A stretch of DNA of 64,000 bases from positions 58,971-122,970 of the forward strand of contig NZ_MKKC01000044.1 of NCBI RefSeq assembly GCF_001942255.1, read 5' to 3'. Each line of letters opens with the position of its first letter. Position 1 is the stretch's first letter. This DNA comes from Nocardiopsis sp. CNR-923 (GTDB lineage: Bacteria; Actinomycetota; Actinomycetes; Streptosporangiales; Streptosporangiaceae). A program made the translations under genes and the position numbers. Below the pieces are notes generated by a model, which saw only the letters and a list, made by a program, of their open reading frames with translations, did no database searches and was not told where the DNA came from. Shown piece after piece: positions 10,094-20,100 of the stretch.

Positions 10094-10284
10094 CCCAGCA
10101 TCCCCTCATGTGCGCACATCGACCGCACTCGTTGAAACCCAGCCCAACTAGAAATATGATTTTAAAGTGAAATGAACACCATCAGCAAGAGTTCCCACGA
10201 TTCGAGCGGACGACACTTGAACATCAAGGAGCACCGTGGGATCGTCACCCCTGCTCGCCGAGCACGAACCCGAGGAGCAACGGG
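10094..10284. promoter_or_regulatory. Divergent promoter region with a 12-bp perfect palindrome
   Basis: This 191-base gap separates the divergent DegT aminotransferase and aldo/keto reductase genes. It holds an AT-rich stretch near 10144-10175, unusual for this DNA, and the palindrome ATGTGCGCACAT at 10108-10119, 15 bases from the aminotransferase start. The palindrome could be an operator for a cluster regulator. I see no confident -35/-10 pair. Confidence 0.45.
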
Positions 10285-11286
10285 ATGTCGCACCAGGACT
10301 CGCAGCACACCCGCCTGGGCAGGACCGGGCTGAGCGTCAGCCGCCTCTGTCTGGGCACCGTCAACTTCGGCGGACGCGTGGAGGAGCCCGAGGCGCGAAG
10401 GCTCCTCGACCACGCCCTCGCCCGGGGCGTCGACTTCGTGGACACCGCCAACATGTACGGGTGGCGCGTGCACAAGGGGTTCACCGAGGAACTGCTCGGC
10501 CGGTGGCTGGGTGAGAGCCCCTCCCGCCGCGACGCGGTCGTCCTGGCCACCAAAGTGGGCAACCCGATGGGCGGGGGACCCAACGACTCCGGGCTCTGCG
10601 CACGCCACGTCATCGCCGCGTGCGACGCGTCCCTGAGACGGCTGCGCACCGACTGGATCGACCTGTACCAGATGCACCGCATGGACCCGGGCGTCGCCTG
10701 GGACGAGGTGTGGCAGGCGATGGAGACCCTGACCGCACAGGGCAAGATCCGCTACGTGGGCGCCTCCAACTTCAGCGGCTGGGGTCTGGCCTCCGCCCAG
10801 GAGGCGGCCCGTGCCCGGGGCTTCACCGGCCTGGCCTCGGAGCAGTGCCTGTACAACCTCCTCGTCCGCCAACCGGAACTGGAGATCCTGCCCGCCGCGG
10901 TCGCCTACGGCCTGGGCGCGCTGGTCTGGTCGCCCCTGCACGGCGGCCTGCTGGGCGGAGCGCTGCGCAAGCTCGCCGCCGGAACGGCCGTCAAGTCGGC
11001 GCAGGGCCGCGCCCAGTCCGCGCTGGCCGCACACCGCGCCGCGGTCGCGGCCTTCGAGGAGCTGTGCGAGGACGTGGGCAGGCCTCCGGCGGAGATCGCC
11101 ACGGCCTGGATCCTGTCCCGTCCCGGGGTGACCTCGGCGGTCATCGGTCCGCGCACTCCCGAACACGTCGACGGCGCCCTGCGCGCGTTGGCGAGTCCGC
11201 TCGACGCCGACGTCCTGGCCCGGTTGGACGACCTGTTCCCGCCGGTCGGACGCGGCGGCCCCGCCCCGGACGCCTGGCTCGGCTGA
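10285..11286 (+). CDS. Aldo/keto reductase, probable NDP-sugar 3-ketoreductase
   Basis: A 333-residue aldo/keto reductase. The N terminus has LGRTGLSVSRLCLGTVNFGG; the catalytic Asp/Tyr are in DFVDTANMYG, Lys in VLATKVGNP, and His in LYQMHRMDP. The C terminus has ATAWILSRPGVTSAVIGPRTPEHV for NADPH binding. It resembles the TylCII/EryBII group that reduces the product of NDP-hexose 2,3-dehydratases. It is therefore the natural partner of the dehydratase at 1-618 in 2-deoxysugar formation. GAGGAG lies just upstream of the ATG. It is followed 32 bases later by a glycosyltransferase on the same strand. Confidence 0.87.
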   Translation: MSHQDSQHTRLGRTGLSVSRLCLGTVNFGGRVEEPEARRLLDHALARGVDFVDTANMYGWRVHKGFTEELLGRWLGESPSRRDAVVLATKVGNPMGGGPNDSGLCARHVIAACDASLRRLRTDWIDLYQMHRMDPGVAWDEVWQAMETLTAQGKIRYVGASNFSGWGLASAQEAARARGFTGLASEQCLYNLLVRQPELEILPAAVAYGLGALVWSPLHGGLLGGALRKLAAGTAVKSAQGRAQSALAAHRAAVAAFEELCEDVGRPPAEIATAWILSRPGVTSAVIGPRTPEHVDGALRALASPLDADVLARLDDLFPPVGRGGPAPDAWLG

Positions 11287-11318
11287 CGTCCGTTCCGCAC
11301 CCGCCCCGAGGAGGTCCC

Positions 11319-12519
11319 GTGAGTCACATCCTGTTCGTCAACGTCGCCGAGCGCGGACACGTCTACCCCACTCTGACCGTGGTCGAGGAGCTGGTCCGAC
11401 GGGGGCACCGGGTCAGCTACACCGGCACGCCCGAGGTGTCCGACCAGCTCGTGTCCGCCGGGGCCGACGTGGTCCCCTACCGGTCGGCGATCGCCGAGGC
11501 CGACCCGGCCGAGGTCTTCGCCCGCGACGACGACGGCGCCGCCGCCCACCTGATGTACCTGGAGGAGAACACCGCGATCCTGCGCGCGGCCGGAGAGGCG
11601 TTCCCCGACGAACACCCCGACCTCCTGGTCTACGGGGACTTCCCCGTCATCGCCGGGCAGGCCCTGGCGTCGCGATGGAATCTGCCCGCGGTCCGATCGA
11701 GCGCCGCCTTCGCCTCCGACGAGATCTACTCCTTCTCCCGGGACCTGGTGGAGTCCGCCGGATTCGCCGACCCCCTGACGATGCCCCGGTTCCGTGCGCA
11801 CCTGGCGGACCTGCTGGCGCGGGAGGGGATGGAGGCGACGGTCGAGGAGTGCTGGAACCACGTGGAGGAGGCGAACCTGGTGTTCGTTCCGCGTTCCTTC
11901 CAGATCCAGGGGCCGCGTTTCGACGACCGCTTCGCCTTCGTCGGTCCCTGCCTGGGCGACCGCGGATTCCTGGGCGACTGGCGGCCCCCGGCGGGCGACC
12001 TCCGGTCGTGCTGGTGTCCCTGGGCACGACCTTCGGCCACCGGACGGAGTTCTTCCGTGCGTGCGCGCGGGCCTTCGCCGACTCTCCGTGGCACGTCGTG
12101 ATGACCCTGGGCGGGCGGCACCTCCCGGAGGAGCTGGGGCCGCTGCCGCAGAACGTCGAGGCGCACGCGTGGGTCTCGCACCGAGCCGTGCTGCGGCACG
12201 CCAGCGTGTGCGTGACGCACGGGGGCATGGGGACTCTGATGGAGGCGTTCTCCCAGGGCCGACCGGTCGTGTGCGTGCCGCACTCCCCCGACGTGGCCCC
12301 CATGGTGCGGCAGGTCGAGGCGCTCGGACTGGGCGGGGCGCTGCCCGCGCAAGGGGTCAGCGGGGCCTCCGTGCGGGAGGAGGTGGAGCGGGTGGCCGCC
12401 GACCGGCGAGCGGCGCGCTGGTCGCACGGATGCGCCAGGAGATCGGTCGGGGCGGCCCCTCCCGCGCCGCCGACGCCCTGGAGGCGATGCTGTTCCGCAC
12501 TCCCTCCGCCCGCGCCTGA
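11319..12519 (+). CDS. GT1-family glycosyltransferase (frameshifted)
   Basis: About 400 residues of the MGT/GT1 type. The N terminus is MSHILFVNVAERGHVYPTLTVVEELVRRGH. The donor domain begins VVLVSLGTTFGHRTEFF and contains VCVTHGGMGTLMEAFSQGRPVVCVPHSPDVAPMVRQVEALGLG, the nucleotide-sugar signature. Two frame breaks, near 12005 and 12400, split the gene; the corrected end is MLFRTPSARA with stop at 12519. GTG 11319 has GAGGAGGT just before it. Together with the enzyme at 7764-8894 it implies at least two sugar transfers in the pathway. It converges on the methyltransferase gene with a 25-base gap. Confidence 0.87.
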
Positions 12520-12544
12520 CCGGAGGCGACCGCACCGGCGGGGC

Positions 12545-13356
12545 TCAGTCCCGCACGGCCAGCAGCTGCCAGAACCGCGCGGTGTGCCAGAACTCCTCCC
12601 GGTCGCACAGCGCGGTCTCCAACCGGAGCAGCCGCGCGAAGAACGCCGGGTCGTGCTTGAGCTCCTCGTCGGCGATGAGGTCGGTGACGCAGCGCAGTCC
12701 GAAGCGGTGCGTCACCGGGCATCCGGCCTCGCGCAGAGCCGACTCCACCGCCTCGCACGGCACCCTGTGCATGTCGTGGCCGAAGGTCCGCGACCGCACG
12801 GTGTCGGCGTCCAGCAGATCGAGCGCCGCGTCGGGGTCGGCGCGCCGGACCGCCGCGGCGAGCACGTCCATCGCGGGGTTGGGCGCCACGACGGAGACGG
12901 TACCGCCCCGTCGCGCCATCCGCACGGCCGTGGCCACGGTCGCCGCGACGTCAGCGCTGTACTGGACCACGTTGTGGCAGAGAACCAGGTCGTAACCGGC
13001 GTCGATCCCCCCGGGGAGGGGGTCGGCGCTCAACTCCTCCAGGTCCGCGTGGACGGTGCGCACGCGGGCGTCCACACCCGCGGCCGCCGCGCCGTCCCGA
13101 GCTCTGAGCAGCAGCTCGCGCGCGCTGTCCACGATGGTGACCTCGTGCCCCTGCCGGGCGAGCGGAATCGCGTCGCCCCCGTCGCCTCCCCCGATGTCCA
13201 GTACCGAGCTGCGCCTTCCCGGCCGCAGGGTCGCGCCCAGCGTGTGCGCGACGAGGAGGTAGCGCAGTCGTCCCCACGGCGTGGCCCGCCAGCCTCCCAG
13301 GCCCGCGCCCCGCGGTCGAACACGGTCCCCTCGGCGCCTTCCGGTTTCCACGACAT
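12545..13356 (-). CDS. Class I SAM-dependent methyltransferase (frameshifted)
   Basis: About 270 residues. Motif I is VLDIGGGDGGDAIPLARQGHEVTIVD near residue 50, followed by HADLEEL and a motif IV-like CHNVVQYSADV. The N-terminal text MSWKPEGAEGTVFDRGARAWEAGG is in another frame, with a break near 13305. The substrate cannot be read from sequence: sugar O- or N-methylation, or a change to the enediyne core, are both possible. It stands alone on its strand between a glycosyltransferase and the AraC-type regulator. Confidence 0.78.
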
Positions 13357-13736
13357 GCCCGCGATACTACGCCGTGGCCTCCTCGGCGTTCAGCGAAGTG
13401 ACATACGGCACCCTCTTGACCACAATCAAAGAATGTTTTACTAGCGCCAAATTGGAGACTGTTAACTCAGCTCACATCAGCACCATGGCGCATACGGGAC
13501 CTAAATGGTCCGCGCAGGCTGGTGGGAGTTTGGGGGCCGCACATAACGCAAGGCAACTCGCACCCATGTTCGATTAACACGAGCGATCAGAAAAGTTAGT
13601 TATGGACACGAAAGAGCAATCTTGGAGACGCTAACCCGCGAACCCCTAAGAAGGATGGAGCGGTGAGTCGCGCGCTCCCCCCCACAGGCTCGCGCTCACG
13701 TCGACTCCGTGCTGACCCGTCACCGTAGGAGTGGTA
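13357..13736. promoter_or_regulatory. Low-GC divergent intergenic region with a sigma-70-like promoter
   Basis: This 380-base gap between the methyltransferase (-) and the AraC regulator (+) has clearly lower GC than its surroundings. On the + strand TTGACC at 13416-13421 and TACTAG at 13439-13444 are 17 bases apart, a plausible vegetative promoter. If used, it leaves a leader of nearly 290 bases before the regulator gene. No convincing small ORF or RNA gene was seen in the leader. Confidence 0.45.
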
Positions 13737-14552
13737 GTGCGCGAAGCAGTATGCAAGGCCGTCACGATGATCCACAGACGTTTTTCCGAGCGCATCACCC
13801 TCGAGGACATCGCCAGCGAGGTCTTCGTCAGCCCCTTCCACCTATCTCGGGTCTTCGCGCAGGAAGTGGGAGTCCCCCCGGGCAAGTACCTGACCGCGGT
13901 GCGCATGTTCGAGGCGAAGAAACTCCTGATCAGCTCACCGATGAACGTGTGCGACATCGTCTACAGCGTCGGATACAACAGTGTCGGCACGTTCACCAGC
14001 CGATTCACGCGCACGGTGGGAATGACTCCGCGCCAGTACCGTCGCCCCGACGTCGAGCGGCTGCTGGTGGCCGCCTCGGGCGGGTTCAGCCGCATGCCCA
14101 GCTCCCGAGAGCTGGAGGGCCTCGGTCCAGCGTCCGGGAACGGTCGCCCGTCGGGAACCCTGAGCGGCACGGTGGACCTCCCCCGCCACGCCAAGGGCAC
14201 CAACATCCTGGTCGGCGCGTTCCACTCCCGGATCCCGCAACAGGCCCCCGTCGCCCACAGGATCCTCCCCTTCGGACCGCGCGTCGGCTTCACCCTCACG
14301 GACGTGCCGACGGGGAACTGGACGATCGTCGCCCTGGCCATGAGGAACGGGATCTCCTACGGCCGCGAGAACGTCTTCGTCGGCGTCTCCCCGACCCGCG
14401 TCGGCATCTCGCCGGACACCGAGGCCCGAACCCATCTCTCGATGCGGCGGCTCGCCTCCACCGACGCCCCCATCGCGGTAACCCTCGCGGACACCTCCCC
14501 CGTCCACTCCCAGTACCAGGACGGCCGGTCCCCCGCCCTGGTCTGCGGCTGA
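13737..14552 (+). CDS. AraC-family regulator with N-terminal HTH domain
   Basis: About 271 residues. The two AraC helix-turn-helix motifs lie at the N terminus, not the usual C terminus: RRFSERITLEDIASEVFVSPFHLSRVFAQEVGVPPGKYLTAVR, then VCDIVYSVGYNSVGTFTSRFTRTVGMTPRQYRR, which is the AraC signature. The last ~150 residues are a domain I do not recognise, rich in beta-forming residues (FGPRVGFTLTDVPTGNWTIVALAM). I use GTG 13737 because AGGAG ends 5 bases upstream; GTG 13731 overlaps that site. It lies 23 bases upstream of the DUF1702 gene and so probably regulates the enediyne operons, perhaps in response to a ligand bound by the unknown domain. Confidence 0.82.
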   Translation: MREAVCKAVTMIHRRFSERITLEDIASEVFVSPFHLSRVFAQEVGVPPGKYLTAVRMFEAKKLLISSPMNVCDIVYSVGYNSVGTFTSRFTRTVGMTPRQYRRPDVERLLVAASGGFSRMPSSRELEGLGPASGNGRPSGTLSGTVDLPRHAKGTNILVGAFHSRIPQQAPVAHRILPFGPRVGFTLTDVPTGNWTIVALAMRNGISYGRENVFVGVSPTRVGISPDTEARTHLSMRRLASTDAPIAVTLADTSPVHSQYQDGRSPALVCG

Positions 14553-14575
14553 TTGACCCCACCCCAGGAGGCACC

Positions 14576-15532
14576 GTGCACACCTCCGTCAGGGCGCTGC
14601 GGCGCCACGTGCTGACCCCGAGCACATCCGAGACCCACGTCAGCCGACGCGGCTTCCACCCGGGTGAACCGAACGACCGGCACATGATCGAGACCGTGGG
14701 CGGGACCTTCCTGACCGGGTACGGGCACGCCGTGGAGACGGGGGACCCCGAACGCGTCGTCCCGCTCCTGCGCGGGACCCCCGCTCGCTTCCGCGGCTTC
14801 GCGCACGAGGGCGCCGCGATGGGCTTCACGGTGTTGGACGCCCTGACGCTCCGCGGCACACGGCTGACCGCCTACCTCGACGGTCCCGGGCGGCCGCACG
14901 TGTACATGGCGCACGTGGGCGCCGGCTGGGCCCTGGCCCGCCTCCCCCGGCCGCTGTGGCCGCGCGCCGACCGGTTCGATCCCCTCCTGCGCTGGCTGGT
15001 CCTCGACGGCTACGGATTCCACGAGGCCTACTTCCGCACCGACCGGACCGTCCGGCGGCGCCGGGTCGACGACCGGCCCGCGCGCTGGTCCGGCCATCCC
15101 GACTACGCTCCCCGTGCGATCGACCAGGGGATCGGCCGCGCGCTCTGGTTCGTCGCCTGCGCCGACCCCGTCCGCGCCGCCGACCTGGTCGAGGGCTTCC
15201 CCGTCGGCCGCCGCGCCGACCTGTACGCCGGCGTCGGCCTGGCCGCCGCCTACGCGGGCGGCGGCGACGACCGCCTGGCGGCCCTGCGCGAACGCGCTGG
15301 AGAGCACACGCGGTGGCTGGCCCAGGGCGGCGCGTTCGCCGCCGAGGCCCGCGTCCGTGCCGGATTGGAGGTGCCGCACGTCGCGACCGCGACCGAGATC
15401 CTGTGCGGGTTGACTCCCGAGAGGGCGGCGCGGCTCGCCCGGGAGACCCGACCCGCGTCGGGAACGGCCGAGGGCCCAGTACCCGCCTACGAGGTGTGGC
15501 GGACCCGTCTGGCCGAGCGGCTGGCCAGGTGA
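14576..15532 (+). CDS. DUF1702 enediyne-cassette protein (UnbL/E4-like)
   Basis: A 318-residue protein matching the usual DUF1702 length. Conserved segments include FLTGYGHAVE, RFRGFAHEGAAMGF, HVYMAHVGAGWALARLPR, LLRWLVLDGYGFHEAYF, AIDQGIGRALWFVACADP and DLYAGVGLAAAYAGG. DUF1702 proteins recur beside enediyne PKS genes; their biochemical role in forming the enediyne core is not established to my knowledge. AGGAGG lies just upstream of GTG 14576. Its stop overlaps the TetR start by four bases (GTGA). Assigning it to the UnbL/E4 member rests on memory of the cassette, so I am less sure of that label than of the domain. Confidence 0.85.
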   Translation: MHTSVRALRRHVLTPSTSETHVSRRGFHPGEPNDRHMIETVGGTFLTGYGHAVETGDPERVVPLLRGTPARFRGFAHEGAAMGFTVLDALTLRGTRLTAYLDGPGRPHVYMAHVGAGWALARLPRPLWPRADRFDPLLRWLVLDGYGFHEAYFRTDRTVRRRRVDDRPARWSGHPDYAPRAIDQGIGRALWFVACADPVRAADLVEGFPVGRRADLYAGVGLAAAYAGGGDDRLAALRERAGEHTRWLAQGGAFAAEARVRAGLEVPHVATATEILCGLTPERAARLARETRPASGTAEGPVPAYEVWRTRLAERLAR

Positions 15533-16313
15533 GTCCGCGCCGCGCGGATCCGCGCGTGCGCGAGGCCCTGGTGGGGATCGCCGCCCGTGTCCTCGCCTCG
15601 GAGGGACCGCGCGCCCTGACCACCCGCCGGCTGGCTCGCGAGGCGGGCTGCTCGACGATGGCCGTCTACACCAACTTCGACGGGATGGCGGGGTTGGTGC
15701 GCGCCATGGTGTACGAGGGGTTCGCCCGGCTGGACCGGCACTTCGGCCGGGTGCGGCCCGGCGCGGACCCGGTGGCCGACGTCGCGCTGATGGGGCGCGC
15801 CTACCGCCGCAACGCCCTCGCCAACCCCCACCTGTACGCGGTCATGTTCGGAGCCGCCTCCCTGGCCGGATTCTCCCTGACCGACGACGACCGCCAGCAC
15901 GGCCGCTACACCATGGTCGGCCTGATCGAGTCCGTGCGACGGTCGGTGGAGGCGCGGCGGTTCCGCGCGTCCGACCCCGTGATGGTGGCCCACCACATGT
16001 GGAGCGCCGTCCACGGGATCGTCACGCTGGAGCTGGGGGCCTACCTGGTCTCCCCCTACGAAGCCGACGACTGCTTCGAGACCCAACTCTCCTCGCTGAT
16101 GGTCGCGCCGGTGACCGGTGGGAGGCCGCGGCGAGCTCCGTGGCCGCCTCTCGGGAGGCGTTCCACGCGCTGTTCGGCGCGGCCGACGACGGGCCCGCGG
16201 ACGTGGGAGACTCCGCTGGCGCGGCGCCGCGCAGCGACCCGCCCACGAACAGCAGCGGGTCGGTCCCCTCTCCCGGAAGCGCGCTGAGCACACCGCCCAA
16301 CAGGATGACGTGA
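15529..16313 (+). CDS. TetR-family regulator with WHG C-terminal domain (frameshifted)
   Basis: The N-terminal HTH is clear: ALVGIAARVLASEGPRALTTRRLAREAGCSTMAVYTNFDGMAGLV. The C-terminal part has HHMWSAVHGIVTLELGAYLVSPYEADDCF, typical of TetR_C_WHG proteins. The read frame ends at 16287 in unlikely text; inserting one base near 16120 gives DRWEAAASSVAASREAFHALFG and a stop at 16313. The corrected end overlaps the convergent flavin reductase by well over 100 bases, so the true end is uncertain. It starts inside the DUF1702 stop (GTGA), so it is translationally coupled. It may control the convergent PKS operon or product export. Confidence 0.8.
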
Positions 16314-16693
16314 TCCCCGCCGGGCAGGCGGCGTTGCACCTCGCACTCCAGCCAGCCCACGGCGCCCGACAGCAGGGGGGCGCCGGTCCTGGGACCGGAC
16401 CGCCATCCGAACCCGGCGAACTGGGCGACGCCGTCGGGGCGGGAGCCGTCCGCGAAGTGGCGGGCGGCCCGGGTCTGGTCCGCGCCGAGCAGGGAGACCC
16501 CGAACGCCCCGGTGTCGGCGACCGCCGTGCACAGCCGCGCGGTGCGGGCCACGCAGCACAGCACGAGCGGCGGATCGAGGGACACCGAGGTGAAGGCGTT
16601 GGCGGTCATCCCGTGCGGGACGTTTCCGCCCGTGGTGAGGACGGTGACGCCCGTGGCGAACCGGGACATGACCCGGCGCAGGCCGACCATCAT
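16022..16693 (-). CDS. Flavin reductase (SgcE6-like partner of a flavin monooxygenase)
   Basis: The first ~165 residues form a flavin reductase domain: LRRVMSRFATGVTVLTTGGNVPHGMTANAFTSVSLDPPLVLCCV, then LLGADQTRAARHFA and CEVQRRLPGGDHVILLGGV. Such proteins use NAD(P)H to supply reduced flavin to two-component monooxygenases in enediyne and other clusters. No monooxygenase is in the window. The frame runs on to 16022 through low-complexity text antisense to the TetR gene. No stop occurs in any frame there until about 16056, so the real C terminus may be nearer 16200. The start ATGATG overlaps the thioesterase end. Confidence 0.8.
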   Translation of the reverse strand: MMVGLRRVMSRFATGVTVLTTGGNVPHGMTANAFTSVSLDPPLVLCCVARTARLCTAVADTGAFGVSLLGADQTRAARHFADGSRPDGVAQFAGFGWRSGPRTGAPLLSGAVGWLECEVQRRLPGGDHVILLGGVLSALPGEGTDPLLFVGGSLRGAAPAESPTSAGPSSAAPNSAWNASREAATELAAASHRSPARPSARRVGSRSSRRLRRGRPGRPPAPA

Positions 16694-17150
16694 CCCCCAC
16701 CGGTTGCGGGCGGGCGGAGGCGAACGGCGCCAGCGCCGCGCGCAGCTCGGCGGGCACCCGTGCCGGAACGGTGGCGGCGTTGGGGCCGCGCATGCACGCC
16801 ACGCGCTGGCGTCCGCGAGCGACGAGGGTCTGGCCGTCGGGCCCGTCCAGGCGCACGTAGTCGAAGGCGAATCCGATCTGGGTCTGGGTGAGCTCCTCCA
16901 GGCGCAAGCGGACCGACAGGTGGTCGAAAGCGGTGGTCTCGGCGAGGTACTGGCAGTCCACGTGGAGCGTGAACAGCTTCAGGTCCGCGCGGAGCTCGGC
17001 CAGGACGCCGGGCGCGTGTTCGCGCAGGAAGAGTTCCCGGCACCGGCCCTGCCAGCGCACGTAGTGGGCGTAGTAGACGTTGCCCACGAGATTGGTCTCC
17101 TCAAGTCCGACGACGTGGCGCATCTCGAAGTAGGCGTCGTTGCCGTTCAC
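16690..17150 (-). CDS. Enediyne thioesterase (hotdog fold, E10/CalE7-like)
   Basis: About 153 residues. The signature MRHVVGLEETNLVGNVYYAHYVRWQGRCRELFL, then LFTLHVDCQYLAETTAFDHLSVRLRLEEL, is that of the thioesterases dedicated to enediyne PKSs. These hydrolyse the polyene from the synthase in trans. GTG 17150 overlaps the PKS stop (GTGA), so PKS and thioesterase are translationally coupled, as expected for partners. The open frame runs through the end of the gene; a shift near 16720, within a C/G run, would give a TGA at 16690-16692 overlapping the flavin reductase ATG. I use that as the end. Confidence 0.92.
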
Positions 17151-20100
17151 GGTCGGGGTTCCTCTCGGTCGGGGTCGGACGCGGTGACGGCCACCACCAC
17201 GGGGGGCTCGTGCCCCGCCAGGGTGGTGGCCCAGGTGGCGGTGCGCGCGGTCCCGGCGGCCAGGACCGTCCAGCCGTCGGAACCGGCCCCGTCCAGGACC
17301 AGGTCGCGCGTGGCGGTTCCGGTCTTGCGCAGGCACTCCAGGGCGCACCACACGCGGGTGGCGGCCACGGTGAACGGTTCACCCGACTCCTCGGACAGCA
17401 GGTCGGCGACGGCCAGCCCCGTGGGCCCGAGCAGGTCGGCCCAGTCCGGGCGGGGCCGTTCGACCGCGGTCTCGATGTCGCAGCCGACGGGGGCGGAGGC
17501 GGCGACCGCCAGCGTGACCCCGGCCCCGTGCGACGCGGACACGTGCGCTCCGGCGACCTCGGGGCGGCCGTCGGGCCGGTGCTGGAGCGGAGCGCCCCGG
17601 TCCAGGAGGCGGCGCACGGCGCGCGCGGTGCGTTCACGCCGTTCCGCGCGCCGTCGGCCGGGGAGCGCGTCGTCCGGTTCGACGGCCGCGCGGATCCGGG
17701 CTCCGAGGACGCGGTCGAGCGACCGCTCCAGGTGGGGGCCGAGCAGCGGCGGCGGCCACGGGCCCTCGCCCCCGCGGGAACGCACCGCCCTCAGCCGCAA
17801 ACCCTCCCAGCGTTCGAGCACGCGACCGGACTCCTCGCGCACCTCCACGTCGTAGGTGTGGGCGTCGCCGTCCTGGTCGCGTTCGCTCGCGACCAGGAGA
17901 GGGGGACCGGCGGGGCGCACCGCCGGGTCGGCCAGCCGGATCCGGTCGACCCTCTCGGGCAGGAGCACGGCGTCGGGGACACCGCTCTGGAGGGCGTGCA
18001 TGACGGTGTCGCGCGCGCCGGGGTCGGCCAGGACGAGCCGCTGCGGCAGATAGGGGGCGAACCAGCCGTCGGTGTCGCGGGCGGCGATCTCGGCCACCGT
18101 GTGGCGCGCGGCGACTCTGCGGTAGGCGAGCAGACGCTGGAACCTCTTGCCCTGGAAGAGGAGACCGCCGTAGAGGTCGGCCGCGGGGTCGAGGGGGACC
18201 GGGTCGTCCGCGGCGCCCGGCACGTCCACCCGGGCCCGGTCGTCGCCCGGGGAGGTCGGCCAGCGCAGGACGGCGCGGAAGTGGTCGGTGGCGTACCCGG
18301 TCTCCTCGCTGCGCACGGCCACGTCCACGGTGCGGTCGTCGCGGACCAGGGCCGCGACCCGGATGGTGGTGGAGCCCGCGGCCGGGACGGTGACGGGGCG
18401 GAGGAAGGAGGCGTCCTCCAGGACGGGCACACCGCAGTGTCCGCTGACGGCGGCGGCCGTCTGCGTCATCGCCTCCATGCCCAGGACCGCGGGGAGGAGG
18501 GCGTCCCCGTCGAGCCGGTGGTCGTCCAGATAGGGGTCGGTGTGTGCGGACAGGATCGTCTCGGTGACGAGTTCGACGCCCGTGTAGTGGACCACCGCGC
18601 GGTCCACGAACCGGCCCAGAGGCAGGTCGGCGGGACGGGGCAGGGTGGGCAGGGGACCGGTGCGGCCGCTGACCACGACCACGGGCCCGGCGTCGGGGTC
18701 GGCCAGCAGGGCGCGCAGGATCGCCAGTCCCTCGTCGACGGAGACGGGGGTGACGCCCTCGCGCGACAGGGCCTCCACCACGCCCATGCGCTCGCCCATC
18801 CCGGCCCCGGACCAGACCGACCACTCCACAGCCAGGGTCCGGGTGCGGGGGTGGCGACGCGCGTGGTCGGCGGTGAGGGCGCTCATGCGGTCGTTGGCGG
18901 TGGCGTAGTGCGCCTCGCCGCGCAGACCGGCGCGTCCGATCACACTGCCGAAGGTGACCAACAGGCGCAGCCGGTCGGGGTCGACGGCGGACAGGACCGC
19001 GCGCAGGCCCTCGACCTTGGGGGCGAGCGTCGCGCGCGTCCGCTCCGCGGTCAGCGCGTGCAGGGGCGTGGGCTCGTTGCGTCCCGCTCCGTGCAGGACG
19101 GCGGTCACCGGCCCGAGGTCGCCGGCGGCGTGCCGCACGGCCGCCGCCACCTCGTCCGGGCGGGTGACGTCGGCCCGAGCGTAGCGCAGGCGCACTCCGG
19201 CGGCGGTCATCCGTTCGAGGTTGGCGGCCAGCTCGGGGTCGGCACCGGGGTCCGAGCGGCCCAGGAGGAGGAGGGCGGGGCCGTGCGCGCGGGCCAGGTC
19301 CAACGCGCACTCGGCGGTGATGCCTTGCCTCCGCCCGTGACGAGCAGGACGTCGTCGGGTCCGAGCGGGGGCTCGGTGTCGGGAGGCGGGTCGGCGGGGG
19401 TGAGAGGGGTCAGGACGGGGACGTCGCGCTCCCCGTCGGGTCCGTGCCGGACCTCGGTGTAGGCGGTGGTGGCGGCGGCCTCGGCGACGACCCGGTCGAC
19501 GAGCCGCCGGGCCGCGTCGGGGTCGGCCGGGGCGGTGTCGGCCACCTCGACCACGGTCACCGGGACCTCCGGCCGCTCCAGGTGCAGGGTCCGGGCGAGT
19601 CCGGAGGCGAGCGGGCGGTCTTGGACGAGGACACAGCGGACACCTCGGCGGGCGGCCTCCCGTACCGCGTTGAGGGGGACGTCGGGGTCCTCGCCGGTGG
19701 GCACGAGGAGGACGCCCCCGCCGATGCCCGCTCCGGCCAGCGCCTCACCCAGTGCCACGGCGAGGGGCTGGCGGCCGTGCGCGTGCACCGACCACTCGGC
19801 GGGCCCGGTGCCGGTCCCGGGCCGGACCGCGGTCGGAGCGGGCGCGGGAGACGGGGCGTGATCGACGCGGAAGGCACGGACCCAGGGGCCGACGCCGGCC
19901 GGTTCCGCGGTCCGCTCGGGTACGGAGTCGGCGCTCGCCGCCAGTCCGTCGATGGTCGCGGCCAGGTCCGCCAGGCTTGAGGTGGCGTGGCCGGAGACGG
20001 CCTCCAGCGGCGGAAGCCCCCGCGCCCGGGTCACCTCGTTGACGATCTGACCGACGGTGATGGAGCTCAGGTGCAGCTCGTCCAGGGGCCGTGTGTGCGC

